DNA from: Candidatus Micrarchaeota archaeon
GTDB taxonomy: Archaea; Micrarchaeota; Micrarchaeia; Micrarchaeales; Micrarchaeaceae
NCBI GenBank assembly: GCA_028866575.1
Contig: JAGWHU010000003.1
Coordinates: 86,369-150,368 of the forward strand
Direction: 5' to 3'
DNA length: 64,000 nt
The position numbers were made by a program, and so were the translations under genes. Positions 1 to 7,897 of this stretch are shown piece by piece; within the stretch, counting starts at the first letter, position 1; every line of letters begins with the position of its first letter. The notes below the pieces were generated by a model. It was given only the letters and a program-made list of their open reading frames with translations. It was not told the origin of the DNA and did no database searches.

Positions 1-535
1 AGTTAGTTATGAGCCCCACGAACTTGTCGTTGCGCAGGACAACCAGCCTGTTCACCTTCCTTTCGCGCATGGTGCTCTTGGCCTGGGCCACGCTTGCATT
101 GGCGTCTATCGCAAGTACCGGCGTGGTCATAGCCTCGCCCACCTTCATGTTTTCGAGTATGTTGAGCGAAAGGAGTACCTTCAGGAGCGTGCTTCTTTCG
201 AATATGCCTATTATCCTGCTCCCTGCCGAGAAAGGCAGTGCCTTTACCCCGAGCTTGTAGAAGTAGTTCACGAGGTCGTATATGGAGGTGCTGTTCGTTA
301 TCTTCGGAGTCTTTATGCTGAACTTTTCCACCTTCTCGTTCGCTGGCAGCTTGAGCCCCTGCAAAGCCCTGTATCTCGTCCTCGTATCGACAATCCCGTA
401 GTACTCCTTGTTCTTTGTTATCACTATGGCGGAATATTTGTTCAGGTAATGGCCCGCCTTGGACATCGGCGTCCTGTAATCAAGGTTTATCGTGCGTGAT
501 ATAAGCTCCTTTGGTATATTTTGCAGCCTCTCCAT
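1..535 (-). CDS. CBS-domain protein (3' end outside window)
   Basis: The reverse strand from the ATG at 535 is open to the window edge and encodes at least 178 residues starting MERLQNIPKELISRTI. Two CBS-like units are visible. The first covers about residues 15-60 (TPMSKAGHYLNKYSAIVITK). The second starts near residue 130 with VGEAMTTPVLAIDANASV and runs through RKVNRLVVLRNDKFVGLIT. CBS pairs usually bind adenine nucleotides and act as regulatory modules; no partner domain is visible in the part present. A TATA-like stretch lies at about 560-580 on this strand. The family call is secure; the function is unknown. Confidence 0.8.
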   Translation of the reverse strand, partial: MERLQNIPKELISRTINLDYRTPMSKAGHYLNKYSAIVITKNKEYYGIVDTRTRYRALQGLKLPANEKVEKFSIKTPKITNSTSIYDLVNYFYKLGVKALPFSAGSRIIGIFERSTLLKVLLSLNILENMKVGEAMTTPVLAIDANASVAQAKSTMRERKVNRLVVLRNDKFVGLITN

Positions 536-760
536 CCAATCATCTATCCTATAAGTAAATAAGAAAATATATAATAGTCTCTGTGTAAATCATATCAGGC
601 CAGGATGGCAGATCGGCTATGCGGCCGCCTGCAGAGCGGCATAGGGGGATTCGACACTTTTTACCAAAAGCGATACTTCCCCTCCTGGCTTATCACACGA
701 TCTGCAGCCAATGAACCGAACAAATATATATCTTGGAACCTATACAAAATATGTGATAGA

Positions 761-1597
761 ATGGCAACAGCATTGCTGCGCCCGGCAAGGTCCGAGGACC
801 TGGCGGATTACCTGGTATATTGCATAAGATCAGGGGGAAAGATAACCCATGTCAACGATTATTCATTCGAAAATGCACAGAAGAACATGCCCAAGCCCGA
901 AAAGGTGACGGCGCTGCTCCCGCTCCTGGATCCCTCATGCTCCCTTCCTGAGCTGCATGAATTGGCCAGGCTCACCGAAAGCATGTCCGCCGGATCAAGA
1001 AGGCAGCTGGAGGGGCTGAAGCGCAGGGAGGATGACATCACGAAATGGCTGGTGCCCGAAGCCCCAGAGGAAATAAGGAGGCAAATCGACAGCATATCAA
1101 GAAAAATGACAAGGGAGGAAAAGGAAAAGGTCATAGAGACGCAAAACCACACCCTCCTTATATTCGACAGCGAGGTGTACCGCCTCCAAAGGGTCCTCTC
1201 GCCCGGCGATGCAAAGACACTTGCGACATTCATGAATAATTTTTACTATGCGGAAAAGTCCTGCGAAATAGTTGGGGAACTATGCGGCAACGATGCAATA
1301 AACGTCATAGTGCCAAGGAATCTCACGGTCACGACATTGGAATCCAGCCATAACAGGATAATGAGGATGAAAAGCCCGCTTGAAAGCGCGTTTAACCCGG
1401 TATATGTGGATATCCCTGCGATAATGGACAAAAAGGGCATACACCTTGGAATCCAGCACCTGGACCCGCGAATCCACTCACAATGGGGCGAGTTTGCGAG
1501 ATGCGCAAAGATGTACGAGGCCCGCATGGCAATGCCTGCAAACGCGTCAGGGCATGCAAGGCCCTGGTATACGCGCCTGAAGGAAATGCTCGGCTGA
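761..1597 (+). CDS. Hypothetical protein, 278 aa
   Basis: I do not recognise this family. The frame is open from 605, but I chose the ATG at 761 because a TATA-like run (caaatatata, 721-730) lies about 30 bases ahead and the residues before it look non-protein. The product is soluble. Its first third is helical and charged, with a likely coiled region at about residues 75-130 rich in K/E/R. The second half is mixed alpha/beta, with the strings NAINVIVPRNLTVTTLESS and PVYVDIPAIMDKKGIHLGI. There are no membrane segments and no obvious catalytic motif. It is followed by a tiny zinc-ribbon gene with its own TATA box. Confidence 0.6.
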   Translation: MATALLRPARSEDLADYLVYCIRSGGKITHVNDYSFENAQKNMPKPEKVTALLPLLDPSCSLPELHELARLTESMSAGSRRQLEGLKRREDDITKWLVPEAPEEIRRQIDSISRKMTREEKEKVIETQNHTLLIFDSEVYRLQRVLSPGDAKTLATFMNNFYYAEKSCEIVGELCGNDAINVIVPRNLTVTTLESSHNRIMRMKSPLESAFNPVYVDIPAIMDKKGIHLGIQHLDPRIHSQWGEFARCAKMYEARMAMPANASGHARPWYTRLKEMLG

Positions 1598-1656
1598 GCT
1601 AAGGTTAAATAACTGCCGCTTTTATATAATACCGCGATTTGCCTAGCGTCCTGGCA

Positions 1657-1782
1657 ATGGCTGGTAATGCTATGAGATGTCTGCTCTGCGGCTATGAGAT
1701 GAAGTTCGTAAAGTCATGCAGGCAGAAGTGCAAGAAGTGCGGCTATGAGATAGACTGCGAGGACGGCGGTTTCGACGAATAG
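1657..1782 (+). CDS. Small zinc-ribbon protein, 41 aa
   Basis: A very short frame beginning MAGNAMRCLLCGYEMKFV carries two CxxC knuckles (CLLCGYEM and CKKCGYEI) plus extra cysteines, the pattern of a single rubredoxin-like zinc ribbon. A TATA-like element (tttatataat) lies at 1621-1630. Translation may instead begin at the in-frame ATG at 1672, which puts the first CxxC at the extreme N terminus as in many archaeal mini zinc ribbons. Its role is unknown; such proteins usually bind nucleic acid or serve as small partners in RNA-processing complexes. Confidence 0.65.
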   Translation: MAGNAMRCLLCGYEMKFVKSCRQKCKKCGYEIDCEDGGFDE

Positions 1783-1841
1783 CATGCGCTGCATCATGAA
1801 TGAGCCGCAGCGTTCGCGGCGCATCGCCCTGGCCTTTGCTG

Positions 1842-2219
1842 CTACGTCTTCGCCTGCGACTTGCCTGAGTAGCGCTTTGCATAGTCCGTTATGACCGGTA
1901 TCGTAATGTCGTTGCCGTTGTAAGCCTCAAAGCCCACGTAAAGCCCGTACAGCCATATGAACAGGTTCAGCAGCGTCCCGAGCGTGCCTATGAAGAAAAG
2001 GCCGAAGGAGATCACGGTGAAGACTATGGATACGATTATCATGAGTATGCCGAGGAATATTGCCTGCATTGAATGTAATTTCAGCCTTTGATCTTCTTCT
2101 CCTTTCAAGAAGAGGACGACTATACCTGTGACCAAGGAGAGGAAATAAGCAATTATAAACCAACTCCTGTTGTCAGGCGCACTTGTGCTGGATTTCTTTG
2201 TTGTGGATCTTGTTGCCAT
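1842..2219 (-). CDS. DUF4870-like small membrane protein
   Basis: The product has 125 residues. A short polar, Ser/Thr/Lys-rich N terminus precedes a strand of three hydrophobic segments: about 19-40 (SWFIIAYFLSLVTGIVVLF), 50-75 and 78-100. Between the first two is a charged loop (KGEEDQRLKLHSMQA), whose spacing and the HSMQA string match the DUF4870/Tic20-like fold. These proteins are integral membrane proteins of unknown biochemical role. It is convergent with the zinc-ribbon gene and probably monocistronic. The start ATG is at 2219, directly after an A/T-rich leader. Confidence 0.65.
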   Translation of the reverse strand: MATRSTTKKSSTSAPDNRSWFIIAYFLSLVTGIVVLFLKGEEDQRLKLHSMQAIFLGILMIIVSIVFTVISFGLFFIGTLGTLLNLFIWLYGLYVGFEAYNGNDITIPVITDYAKRYSGKSQAKT

Positions 2220-2304
2220 TATAATGACCCTAGTAAAAAGATACGTTTGTTGGCTATTTATAGCTTATGCAACTGGCCAGAAATAACCGAAATCAGCGAT
2301 ATGC

Positions 2305-2757
2305 TCAAACGTCAAGCACGACAGTGGCGCTTATGCCGCCCTTTGCCCTTTTTATGCCAAGATTGTATCGCGATACCCCCTTGACGTCAAGCTTGGATGC
2401 GGCGCTGCTCTTCCTCTTGCCGTGTATCGTCATGCTTATCGAGAAAGAGCCGCCATCCCTGCCTATCCGGAGTTTCGAAACCCTGTATGCGAAAATACCG
2501 CTCGAATCAGCTACGGACAACGCGTCCTGCAATGAATACCAGAGCAGGTCCTCGATGCTGCTGGCGCTGTCCTTCACCACGAAGGACTCCTCCTTTGACC
2601 TTGAGGCCGAAGCCTTATCCGTATACGATATCGTGTCAAACATGCCGAGGAGCGCGTTCCTGAAGCATGATTCCACAGAAACGCCGTAGGCTATGTACTC
2701 GACGTCCGCTGTATGCTCCACGAACCTGTATTTTTTGCTGTTTCGGATTGTTGCCAT
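2305..2757 (-). CDS. Archease, activator of the RNA ligase RtcB
   Basis: The 150-residue product has the archease signature near its start (RFVEHTADVEYIAYG) and the family's usual length. Archease speeds guanylylation and turnover of RtcB, which joins tRNA exons after intron removal and repairs broken RNA in the cytoplasm. This fits the window, which holds a tRNA gene with an intron; rtcB itself is not here. I prefer the ATG at 2757 over the GTG at 2766 because an AGGTG ribosome site precedes it. A strong TATA box (tttataaatatatta on this strand, about 2770-2785) lies just upstream. Confidence 0.88.
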   Translation of the reverse strand: MATIRNSKKYRFVEHTADVEYIAYGVSVESCFRNALLGMFDTISYTDKASASRSKEESFVVKDSASSIEDLLWYSLQDALSVADSSGIFAYRVSKLRIGRDGGSFSISMTIHGKRKSSAASKLDVKGVSRYNLGIKRAKGGISATVVLDV

Positions 2758-2891
2758 TGCACGCACCTGTAATATATTTATAAACCTTATTATAATTAAT
2801 AAACTAGAATCTTATGGTCCTGTGACGAAAAGAGTAACTACTGAAACGTGATGAAGCCCATCTCGGCTGAGGACTTTGCAACGGTTGAATT

Positions 2892-4418
2892 ATGAATGGA
2901 AAAAAAGCGAAGCTATTCGGAATCGCGATAATATTCGCGGCTTTCTTGGGGGTATCAATCAATTCCATACTTGCCACGAATCCGAGCATACTCGACACGG
3001 ATTCCAGCACGTACATAATCGTAGTCATGCTGATGCTCCTGCTGTTCATAATATTCTCTTCAAAGGCTGAGCTTGATTTCTCCTTCGGCCCCAAGAACGC
3101 CGCATATGCAGCATTCATATTCGTCGCATATGCGCTCCTGCTATCTTCCATGCGGGTTGCGCTATCGTCCGCATTCCTGTCGTACAGAATTGACGCGCTG
3201 CTCTTCCCGCTGCCGATGCTAGCGCTCGTGGTGCTGGTATTCGGAATCAAAGGCGCAAGAAAGCTTTGGCCACTAATCGCATATTCGGTTTTCGCATCCC
3301 CGCTGCTGCTGGTTCCGGTCATAAACCTGAGCGCCGCGTTCGCGAACCTCAACGCCCTACTCGTATACGCGATAATCAAGGGCATCGGGGTCCAGGTGCT
3401 GCGCTCCGGGTACGTGATAACTTCGGCCCTTGGATCCAGCATAACCATCTCGACTGCATGCGTGCCCATAGGCACTTTCATAGCATTCGTGATGTTCCTG
3501 ATCCCTGTCGCATATTTATACGACGGCTCCCTGAAGCACAAGCTCTACTGGATTTTGTCTGGATCCGCGCTGATGCTGTTCCTGAACTTTGCAAGGATGC
3601 TCTTTATAGCGTTGATCTGGGTGTTCTACGGCCTGGATAACGCGGTGAACACCTTCCATGTATTCGCCGGGCAGTTGATATTCTACGCGGCGATAATAAT
3701 CATGATGCTTGTTTCCGGAAAGTACGGCCTCGGCCTTGCCAGGCGCGCGAAGAAATCTAGGCGCGGAGTCGCTGCTCCAGGAATAGCAGCCGGCAGGCTG
3801 GCTGCGGCAACGGTGGTAGCTGCTGCTTTTGCGATTGCCGCATTTGCCCTGAATTACGGGTATTACAGCGACATACACGCATCGTATGCACTGTTTGCAG
3901 GCAATGCAGGGGTCAATGCAGTGGCGCTTGGCAACAGGATAATAGGCAGCGTGGCGAATTCAAGCGGCAACGTTACTGTAATAGGATCCACGTCCATCGG
4001 CGAAATCTTCCTGATCGGACATGCGAACGATACGGACTCCACCTACATCATAGCTAACGCATCCTACTCTGCAGTGCCAAAATACAGGATTCCAGGATAC
4101 ACGCCTACGGGGCCGCTGCACTCATATCTGCTCAGGAACGGGATCACGATAAACGCGCAGGACGCATATTCGGGAAACAGCACGTTCGAGCTTAACTATT
4201 TCTCGATACCGTACAACATAAGCGGCGAATGGGTAATGGTGAACTACGTTGCATTCAGGAAGACGATTCCAGGGAGCACGCCAAGCTGCAGCGCGATAAA
4301 CTACGGCTCCATCGGCCCGGTCAGCTATTTTGAATCGGAAATATACAATCTTGTAATGATGCAGCGTACATCCAGCGAAGGATTCATATGCGAGGGCTAC
4401 GCCATAGCATCGGGATAG
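2892..4418 (+). CDS. Archaeosortase/exosortase family transpeptidase with outer C-terminal domain
   Basis: The product has 508 residues. The N-terminal ~290 form about eight membrane helices and carry the exosortase triad: Cys190 (ISTACVPIG), Arg235 (NFARMLF) and His256 (NTFHVFAGQ). Enzymes of this group recognise a C-terminal tripartite sorting signal on surface proteins, cut it and attach the protein to a lipid. After a basic linker (residues 280-295) and a further membrane helix, a ~190-residue extracytoplasmic domain rich in N-x-S/T sites follows, which most single-domain archaeosortases lack. The gene is divergent from archease and lies 8 bases before a uracil-DNA glycosylase gene. No PGF-CTERM-type substrate was recognised in the window. 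Confidence 0.82.
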   Translation: MNGKKAKLFGIAIIFAAFLGVSINSILATNPSILDTDSSTYIIVVMLMLLLFIIFSSKAELDFSFGPKNAAYAAFIFVAYALLLSSMRVALSSAFLSYRIDALLFPLPMLALVVLVFGIKGARKLWPLIAYSVFASPLLLVPVINLSAAFANLNALLVYAIIKGIGVQVLRSGYVITSALGSSITISTACVPIGTFIAFVMFLIPVAYLYDGSLKHKLYWILSGSALMLFLNFARMLFIALIWVFYGLDNAVNTFHVFAGQLIFYAAIIIMMLVSGKYGLGLARRAKKSRRGVAAPGIAAGRLAAATVVAAAFAIAAFALNYGYYSDIHASYALFAGNAGVNAVALGNRIIGSVANSSGNVTVIGSTSIGEIFLIGHANDTDSTYIIANASYSAVPKYRIPGYTPTGPLHSYLLRNGITINAQDAYSGNSTFELNYFSIPYNISGEWVMVNYVAFRKTIPGSTPSCSAINYGSIGPVSYFESEIYNLVMMQRTSSEGFICEGYAIASG

Positions 4419-4426
4419 TTGTTTAC

Positions 4427-4987
4427 ATGGACAAGGCTAGGGAAATAACGAGGCTCAATGCTGCATACGGAAAGCTGCCGCGAACGGCAGGGCGCTGGCT
4501 GCTCAGCAGGAGATTCGTGCCGGCGGAGGGCCCGCCGGATGCTGAGGTAATGTTCATAGGCCAGGCCCCGGGGCGAAACGAGGACATGCAGCTCAGGCCT
4601 TTCATCGGCACGAGCGGAAAATTCCTTGACAGGCTGATGGGGCTTGCAGGCATTGAAAGGAAATCCGCCTACATTGCAAGCGTGGTGCAGTTCTTCCCGC
4701 CGGAAAACAGGATCCCGAGCGACGAGGAGATACAATTATGCAGCAGGTTCCTTTTCAGGCAGATAGATATCGTAAACCCGAGGTTCGTAATCCTGCTGGG
4801 ATCTGTTGCGTGCAAAACCGTGCTAGGCATGGAAAAAATAGGCTCCATTCACGGCACTGTCGTAAAAAAGGGCAACAGGACATACATGCTGAGCATGCAT
4901 CCCGCGGCCGCGGTAAGGATAAGGAGCAAGATGCCTGAGATGGAAAGGGATTTCAGGCGGTTCAGGAAGATAATGAGCAGGAAGTAG
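4427..4987 (+). CDS. Uracil-DNA glycosylase, family 4-like
   Basis: The 186-residue product has the family 4/5 layout: GQAPGRNED at 45-53, PFIGTSGKFLDRL at 59-70, a VVQFFPPENR block near 86-95 and the HPAAA motif at 158-162. It removes uracil from deaminated DNA for base-excision repair. Family 4 enzymes normally hold a 4Fe-4S cluster through four cysteines. Here only Cys105 and Cys129 exist; the N-terminal CxxC is absent and the VVKC-type cysteine is Phe89-90. I chose the ATG at 4427; the frame extends upstream into the archaeosortase end. It is convergent with lysS with no gap. Confidence 0.85.
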   Translation: MDKAREITRLNAAYGKLPRTAGRWLLSRRFVPAEGPPDAEVMFIGQAPGRNEDMQLRPFIGTSGKFLDRLMGLAGIERKSAYIASVVQFFPPENRIPSDEEIQLCSRFLFRQIDIVNPRFVILLGSVACKTVLGMEKIGSIHGTVVKKGNRTYMLSMHPAAAVRIRSKMPEMERDFRRFRKIMSRK

Positions 4988-6424
4988 CTAATGCTTTGAG
5001 TCCCCCCTCCTTTCCATGGGGAAGAGTATAACCTCCTTTATGGAGCTCTTGTCGGCGAATATCATCACCAGCCTGTCTATTCCAAGGCCAAGCCCTCCCG
5101 TTGGGGGCATCCCGTATTCCATGGCCTCCACGAAGTCCATGTCAAGCGGCTCGGCATCCCTGTCGCCAAGCTCCGCCTTCTTCATCTCCTTCTCGAAATT
5201 CTCCCTCTGTATTACCGGGTTGTTGAGCTCCGAATAGGCGTTGGCTATCTCCATGCCTGCTATGTACAGCTCGAACCTTTCAGTCATTCCCGGATCGCCG
5301 CGCTTGGGCCTTGTCAATGGGGAGGAATCCCTTGGATAATCGATCACGAACGTAGGCTGCACTATCCCCGGCTGCACCAGCGCGCTGAACAGCTTGTCAT
5401 ACGCATGCACGCGCGTCATCTTCCCCTTTTCGAACCTTATGCCGTGGCTTCCCGCAAGCTTGAATAGCTCGTCGTCGCCTATTCTGGTTATGTCAACGCC
5501 AGTCTTCTCCTCTATGCTCTTCATGTAGCCTATGCGCCTGAACTTTCCCCCGAAGCCTATCCTGCCGCCCTGGTATTCCGTTTCATGCGAGCCGGTCATG
5601 CCCTTGCATATCGCTCTTAGAAGGCTTTCAGACAGATCCATCATGTCGTTGTAATCTGCGTATGCCTGGTACCATTCTATCATCGTGAATTCCGGGCTGT
5701 GCGTGCTGTCTATGTCCTCGTTCCTGAACGCCTTGTATATCTCGTAGACCCTGTCGAACCCGCCTATTATGAGCCTTTTCAGGTAGAGCTCGTCAGATAT
5801 CCTCAGGTAGTGCTCCTCGTCAAGCGTATTCACCCTCACCTTGAACGGCTCGGCATCGGCACCGCCGTAGAGCGGCTGTATTACCGGCGTTTCGAATTCA
5901 AGGAAGCCCTGCCCGTCAAGAAACCCTCGTATGAGCGATATTACTCTGCTCCTCTTGGCGAATACGTCCCTTGACTCATCGTTCATTATGAGGTCAAGGT
6001 GCCTTTTCCTGTACCTTGTCTCAACGTCCTGAAGGCCGTGCCACTTGTCCGGAAGCGTGCGCATAGCCTTTGAAAGCAGCGTATACTCTATTGACTTCAC
6101 GCTTATCTCCCCCGGCTTGGTCTTGAATACGGTGCCCCTTACCCCTATTATGTCGCCCGCATTCAGCCTTTTTGCCTCGCCGAATGCCTTTTCGCCTATG
6201 GCCGAATAGTCGAAGTATATCTGTATCCTGCCCGTCCTGTCCAACAAATCCGCAAACACAAGCTTCCCGGATTTCCTTATGGCAACCACGCGCCCCGCCA
6301 CGTTCACCTCCTTGCCCTCGTACGAGTCGTATTTTCCCTTTATCTCCTTTGAGAAATCCGAGACGCGGTACGAATACGGCAAGCCGGACAGTAGATCGCT
6401 GAGTTCCTTCAAACCTGTATCCAT
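4988..6424 (-). CDS. lysS: Lysyl-tRNA synthetase, class II
   Basis: The 478-residue product has an OB-fold anticodon-binding domain (about 30-125; VNVAGRVVAIRKSGK) and then the class II catalytic core. Motif 2 is FRNEDIDSTHSPEF and motif 3 is GGLGLGIDRLVMIFAD near the C terminus. It charges tRNA-Lys with lysine. Many archaea use the unrelated class I LysRS, so a class II enzyme here is consistent with bacterial-type replacement, as known in several archaeal groups. The ATG at 6424 follows an A/T-rich leader. The C terminus (SIKEVILFPMERRGDS) is normal for the family. Confidence 0.95.
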   Translation of the reverse strand: MDTGLKELSDLLSGLPYSYRVSDFSKEIKGKYDSYEGKEVNVAGRVVAIRKSGKLVFADLLDRTGRIQIYFDYSAIGEKAFGEAKRLNAGDIIGVRGTVFKTKPGEISVKSIEYTLLSKAMRTLPDKWHGLQDVETRYRKRHLDLIMNDESRDVFAKRSRVISLIRGFLDGQGFLEFETPVIQPLYGGADAEPFKVRVNTLDEEHYLRISDELYLKRLIIGGFDRVYEIYKAFRNEDIDSTHSPEFTMIEWYQAYADYNDMMDLSESLLRAICKGMTGSHETEYQGGRIGFGGKFRRIGYMKSIEEKTGVDITRIGDDELFKLAGSHGIRFEKGKMTRVHAYDKLFSALVQPGIVQPTFVIDYPRDSSPLTRPKRGDPGMTERFELYIAGMEIANAYSELNNPVIQRENFEKEMKKAELGDRDAEPLDMDFVEAMEYGMPPTGGLGLGIDRLVMIFADKSSIKEVILFPMERRGDSKH

Positions 6425-6523
6425 TCAATCATATAAATGGGCGTGTAAAGATATAAAAATCAAATATGAACGCTAATGTTTTAGGAAAAGCATTAGAGCC
6501 TGCGCGTAGCGCAGGCCCGAACT

Positions 6524-7072
6524 TTACTGTGGGGGTGAAACAATTAGCGTGTTAGTCGTCTTGCCAGCATCAAATTTGTAATAGACCTTGTGCCCCAACT
6601 GGTATCTCTCCAACAGGCCAAGCTTGTAAAGCTTATTCAGCCTAGCCGAAGCCGCATTCCTGCCCTTGTAGCTCATCTGCTTCTTTATGTCGTCAGCGCA
6701 GACCATGCCATTGCCATGCAGCTGGATTACCTGCATTATCTGCGCATCTAACCCGGAAATCGGCTGTACCTTAACAAGCTTGTTTTCCTGTTGGTAGGGT
6801 TCCTGGTCGTCTTGCTCATAGTATTCAGTGTTAATGTTGCCTTCTATCCTCTCAAGCTTATCCGCAATCGCCTTGAGTATCATCGTCGTGTTCTTGTTCT
6901 CGTTCATCATGTACTTGAGAAGCGTTATGAGGCTCGAGCCGGTTTCCTCGGATCTCGCCTTCTCCTGCAGCGCCTCCCTGAACTCCTCGCTCCTGCCGGA
7001 CATCCTGCTTATCTGGCGCTTCATGTCCTGAAGCTCCTTGTCCAGTTCCTTTCTTGAGCGGTTATTTGACAT
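6524..7072 (-). CDS. Winged-helix DNA-binding protein with N-terminal coiled coil
   Basis: The 182-residue product starts with a charged coiled coil (about 5-45, KELDKELQDMKRQISRMS). A second helical stretch (MMNENKNTTMILKAIADKL) and an acidic Glu/Gln/Tyr-rich linker follow. The C-terminal domain (about 105-170) resembles a MarR/ArsR-type winged helix: DAQIMQVIQLHGNGMVCADD, then ARLNKLYKLGLLERY and a beta wing. It probably acts as an oligomeric transcription factor. A TATA-like element (gtttaaata on this strand) lies near 7160-7172. The frame is also open upstream to an ATG at 7120, so the start is uncertain. Target genes are unknown. Confidence 0.65.
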   Translation of the reverse strand: MSNNRSRKELDKELQDMKRQISRMSGRSEEFREALQEKARSEETGSSLITLLKYMMNENKNTTMILKAIADKLERIEGNINTEYYEQDDQEPYQQENKLVKVQPISGLDAQIMQVIQLHGNGMVCADDIKKQMSYKGRNAASARLNKLYKLGLLERYQLGHKVYYKFDAGKTTNTLIVSPPQ

Positions 7073-7362
7073 GCAATCCCAATCCAATCTTGATGCATTC
7101 ACGAAACATGCACGGAACAATCATGAATGAATCACGACTTTATTGTGGATGAAAAAGTATTTAAACCTTTCCAAATTGCGGAACTGACGAAAATTAGCGG
7201 AATTTTCCATCCCTACAGGCATTTTGTTTAACATATTCAACGCGCATTTATTAAATGCTTTTATAATTTTCCGAATATAATTCTACCTGTACTTTTCGCA
7301 GGACGGAATTATGGAAAATATTAATATCCGCAGAAGCATAAGGTATTGGGCCGGTTGATAGG

Positions 7363-7887
7363 ATGCAGAGCGTTAACATACCCCGCGAAAGGGCGAGGAA
7401 GCTGAGGGGGCACAAGGAGCTCGTGGATAAAATAGAAAAGCTCTGCGGCTGCAGCATAGGCTTCGGGGACGATGACATTATAGAGATAACAGGGGCTGCG
7501 TTCGCTGAGTACTCCGCGCGAAACATAGTGTATGCATTCGGGAGGGGCTTCGAATGCGACATAGCATGCAAGCTGCACGACAACGAATACTACTTCAATT
7601 CCATAGACCTCGCGCAGCTGATATCGAGCGACAAGCGGATAAAGCAGGTGAAGGCTAGGATAATAGGCGAGAGCGGAAAGACCAAGCGCTATATAGAGGG
7701 GGTGAGCTCCGCGAAGCTGAGTGTATACGGTGATACCGTAAGCTTTATAGGGACCATAGAGGAAATAAATGAGGCCGAAACCGCAGTAAACACCCTGATA
7801 GAGGGCGGCACGCACAGGCTCGCATATGCAAGGATGGAGGCAGCGCACAGGAAAAACAAGGTTGCCGCCAAAAAGGCAGGATTCTAA
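7363..7887 (+). CDS. KH-domain RNA-binding protein, Dim2/Pno1-like
   Basis: The 174-residue product has two KH-like units: residues ~1-65 (a degenerate KH ending FAEYSARNIVYAFGRG) and ~85-150, where the GxxG loop is GESGKTKRYIEG. This is the layout of archaeal Dim2/Pno1, which binds the 3' end of 16S rRNA during late small-subunit maturation and stimulates aIF2 and RIO1 partners. The C terminus is basic (AHRKNKVAAKKAGF). A RIO1 kinase lies 6.7 kb downstream, in keeping with that pathway. The stop codon is 10 bases ahead of the topoisomerase gene, so they are probably cotranscribed. Confidence 0.85.
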   Translation: MQSVNIPRERARKLRGHKELVDKIEKLCGCSIGFGDDDIIEITGAAFAEYSARNIVYAFGRGFECDIACKLHDNEYYFNSIDLAQLISSDKRIKQVKARIIGESGKTKRYIEGVSSAKLSVYGDTVSFIGTIEEINEAETAVNTLIEGGTHRLAYARMEAAHRKNKVAAKKAGF

Positions 7888-7897
7888 GGTAAGAAAA

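Noticed and set aside
2804..3541. Open frame opposite the archaeosortase
   Set aside because: Lies entirely within the membrane domain coding sequence and shows no protein character.
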